A stretch of 7,741 bases of DNA from Caldifarciminota bacterium (lineage in GTDB: Bacteria > Hydrothermota > Hydrothermia > UBA1063 > CAJXJZ01). The notes under the pieces are model-generated. The model saw only the letters and a list, made by a program, of their open reading frames with translations, was not told the origin of the DNA and did not search any database. The stretch spans positions 1 through 7,741 of the forward strand of contig JALVLE010000351.1 in assembly GCA_027033555.1 (NCBI GenBank). The letters run 5' to 3'. Position 1 is the stretch's first letter, and each line of letters begins with the position of its first letter. This document shows, in pieces, positions 7,342 to 7,741 of this stretch. Both the position numbers and the translations under genes were made by a program.

Positions 7342-7741
7342 AAGAATTTCTGTCTGATTTAGAAAGAGCTATTCACGATTTTACCTGCGAATATTATCTA
7401 TACGGATCGGGCCAGAAAAAAAGCCTTGAATTTGCTCCTATTTTTAAAAAATACAGTTACCTGTTCACAAAAAACACAATTGATAGCATCCCCCCTGAGA
7501 ACAGAAAACTCAGGGGGTTTTTAATAGGTTATTATATTGATGAGAAAACATCCCCATTGAATGAGGCAATAACCCGTAAAAAGGCAGAAAAACGTTTCCG
7601 TATTGATGGACACAAAATAACTTACTCAAAATTACAGGTTTTACTAAATAATCTGCCTGTAAGAGAAGAGAGAGAAAAACTCTACAAAATGAAGGTTGAG
7701 TTCATAGATAAAGAGCTCAACCCGCTGTACACTGAATATTT
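7338..7741 (+). CDS. Unidentified helical protein, possibly M3/M2-like metallopeptidase N-terminus (partial)
   Basis: An ATG at 7338, overlapping the hutU stop as ATGA, opens 134 codons to the window edge with no stop. The product is hydrophilic and mostly helical with no signal peptide, for example [15 protein letters not shown] at the start and [20 protein letters not shown] near the edge. The pattern around residues 79-125 (a charged helix, [10 protein letters not shown], then a helix with [10 protein letters not shown]) is reminiscent of the N-terminal helical region of M3-type oligoendopeptidases and related M2/M32 peptidases. The similarity is faint and the HExxH zinc site would be outside the window, so this is a guess. 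It shares the hutU transcript. An intrinsic-terminator-like hairpin lies inside the gene at codons 52-62 or so, which is unusual. Confidence 0.7.
   Translation, partial: MKEFLSDLERAIHDFTCEYYLYGSGQKKSLEFAPIFKKYSYLFTKNTIDSIPPENRKLRGFLIGYYIDEKTSPLNEAITRKKAEKRFRIDGHKITYSKLQVLLNNLPVREEREKLYKMKVEFIDKELNPLYTEY
7491..7522 (+). terminator. Intrinsic-terminator-like hairpin inside a coding region
   Basis: CCCCCTGAG (7491-7499) pairs perfectly with CTCAGGGGG (7509-7517) across a 9-nt loop, AACAGAAAA. TTTTT (7518-7522) follows directly. Only the plus strand has the T-tract, so the signal is directional and would end transcripts coming from hutU. It lies within the open frame of the downstream gene (encoding [11 protein letters not shown]), about 150 nt past the hutU stop. 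It may act as an attenuator or polarity site that is masked by translating ribosomes. The structure is clear; its activity is inferred. Confidence 0.6.

Noticed and set aside
7491..7522. Hairpin as a bidirectional terminator or evidence that the downstream frame is non-coding
   Set aside because: The minus-strand side has no T-tract. The frame stays open on both sides of the hairpin with coherent protein-like composition, so an intragenic signal is the better reading.
1..7741. CRISPR array, IS elements, tRNA or rRNA genes
   Set aside because: I found no regularly spaced direct repeats, transposase-like protein, terminal inverted repeats or tRNA-like cloverleaf. Coding density is about 99 percent.

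Overview
The window is a piece of an AT-rich bacterial chromosome. It holds two divergent transcription units separated by about 65 bp. The organism cannot be named from this sequence. A C-terminal domain resembling a type IX secretion (Por) sorting tail or FlgD-type fold, a very large TPR protein rich in Asp-Thr/Asp-Ser pairs, and a well-conserved bacterial urocanase together suggest an FCB-group lineage or a related uncultured candidate phylum (WOR-3/Hydrothermae-like). That placement is inference.

Left unit, minus strand, read from 5623 towards 1: three tightly overlapping genes. First is a 967-residue TPR/helical-repeat protein. It overlaps by 4 nt (ATGA) a 655-residue predicted exported protein with propeller-like repeats and a sorting-tail-like C-terminus. 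That in turn overlaps by 14 nt a polytopic membrane protein of the lysylphosphatidylglycerol synthase TM / flippase-like family (PF03706-like), which runs off the left edge. The overlaps imply one mRNA and translational coupling. The protein types suggest a cell-envelope function that I cannot identify.

Right unit, plus strand, from 5689: a full-length urocanate hydratase gene (hutU, 550 residues) with a good extended -10 promoter and a strong Shine-Dalgarno. It overlaps by 4 nt (ATGA) a second gene that runs off the right edge. That gene's visible 134 residues are helical and faintly like the N-terminal region of M3/M2-type metallopeptidases. No other histidine-utilisation gene is visible.

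The most unusual signal is a textbook intrinsic terminator (perfect 9-bp GC-rich stem, 9-nt loop, T5) inside the coding sequence of the gene after hutU, about 150 nt past the hutU stop codon. I see no RNA genes, insertion sequences, CRISPR arrays or phage genes. The only non-coding stretch is the 65-bp divergent intergenic region.
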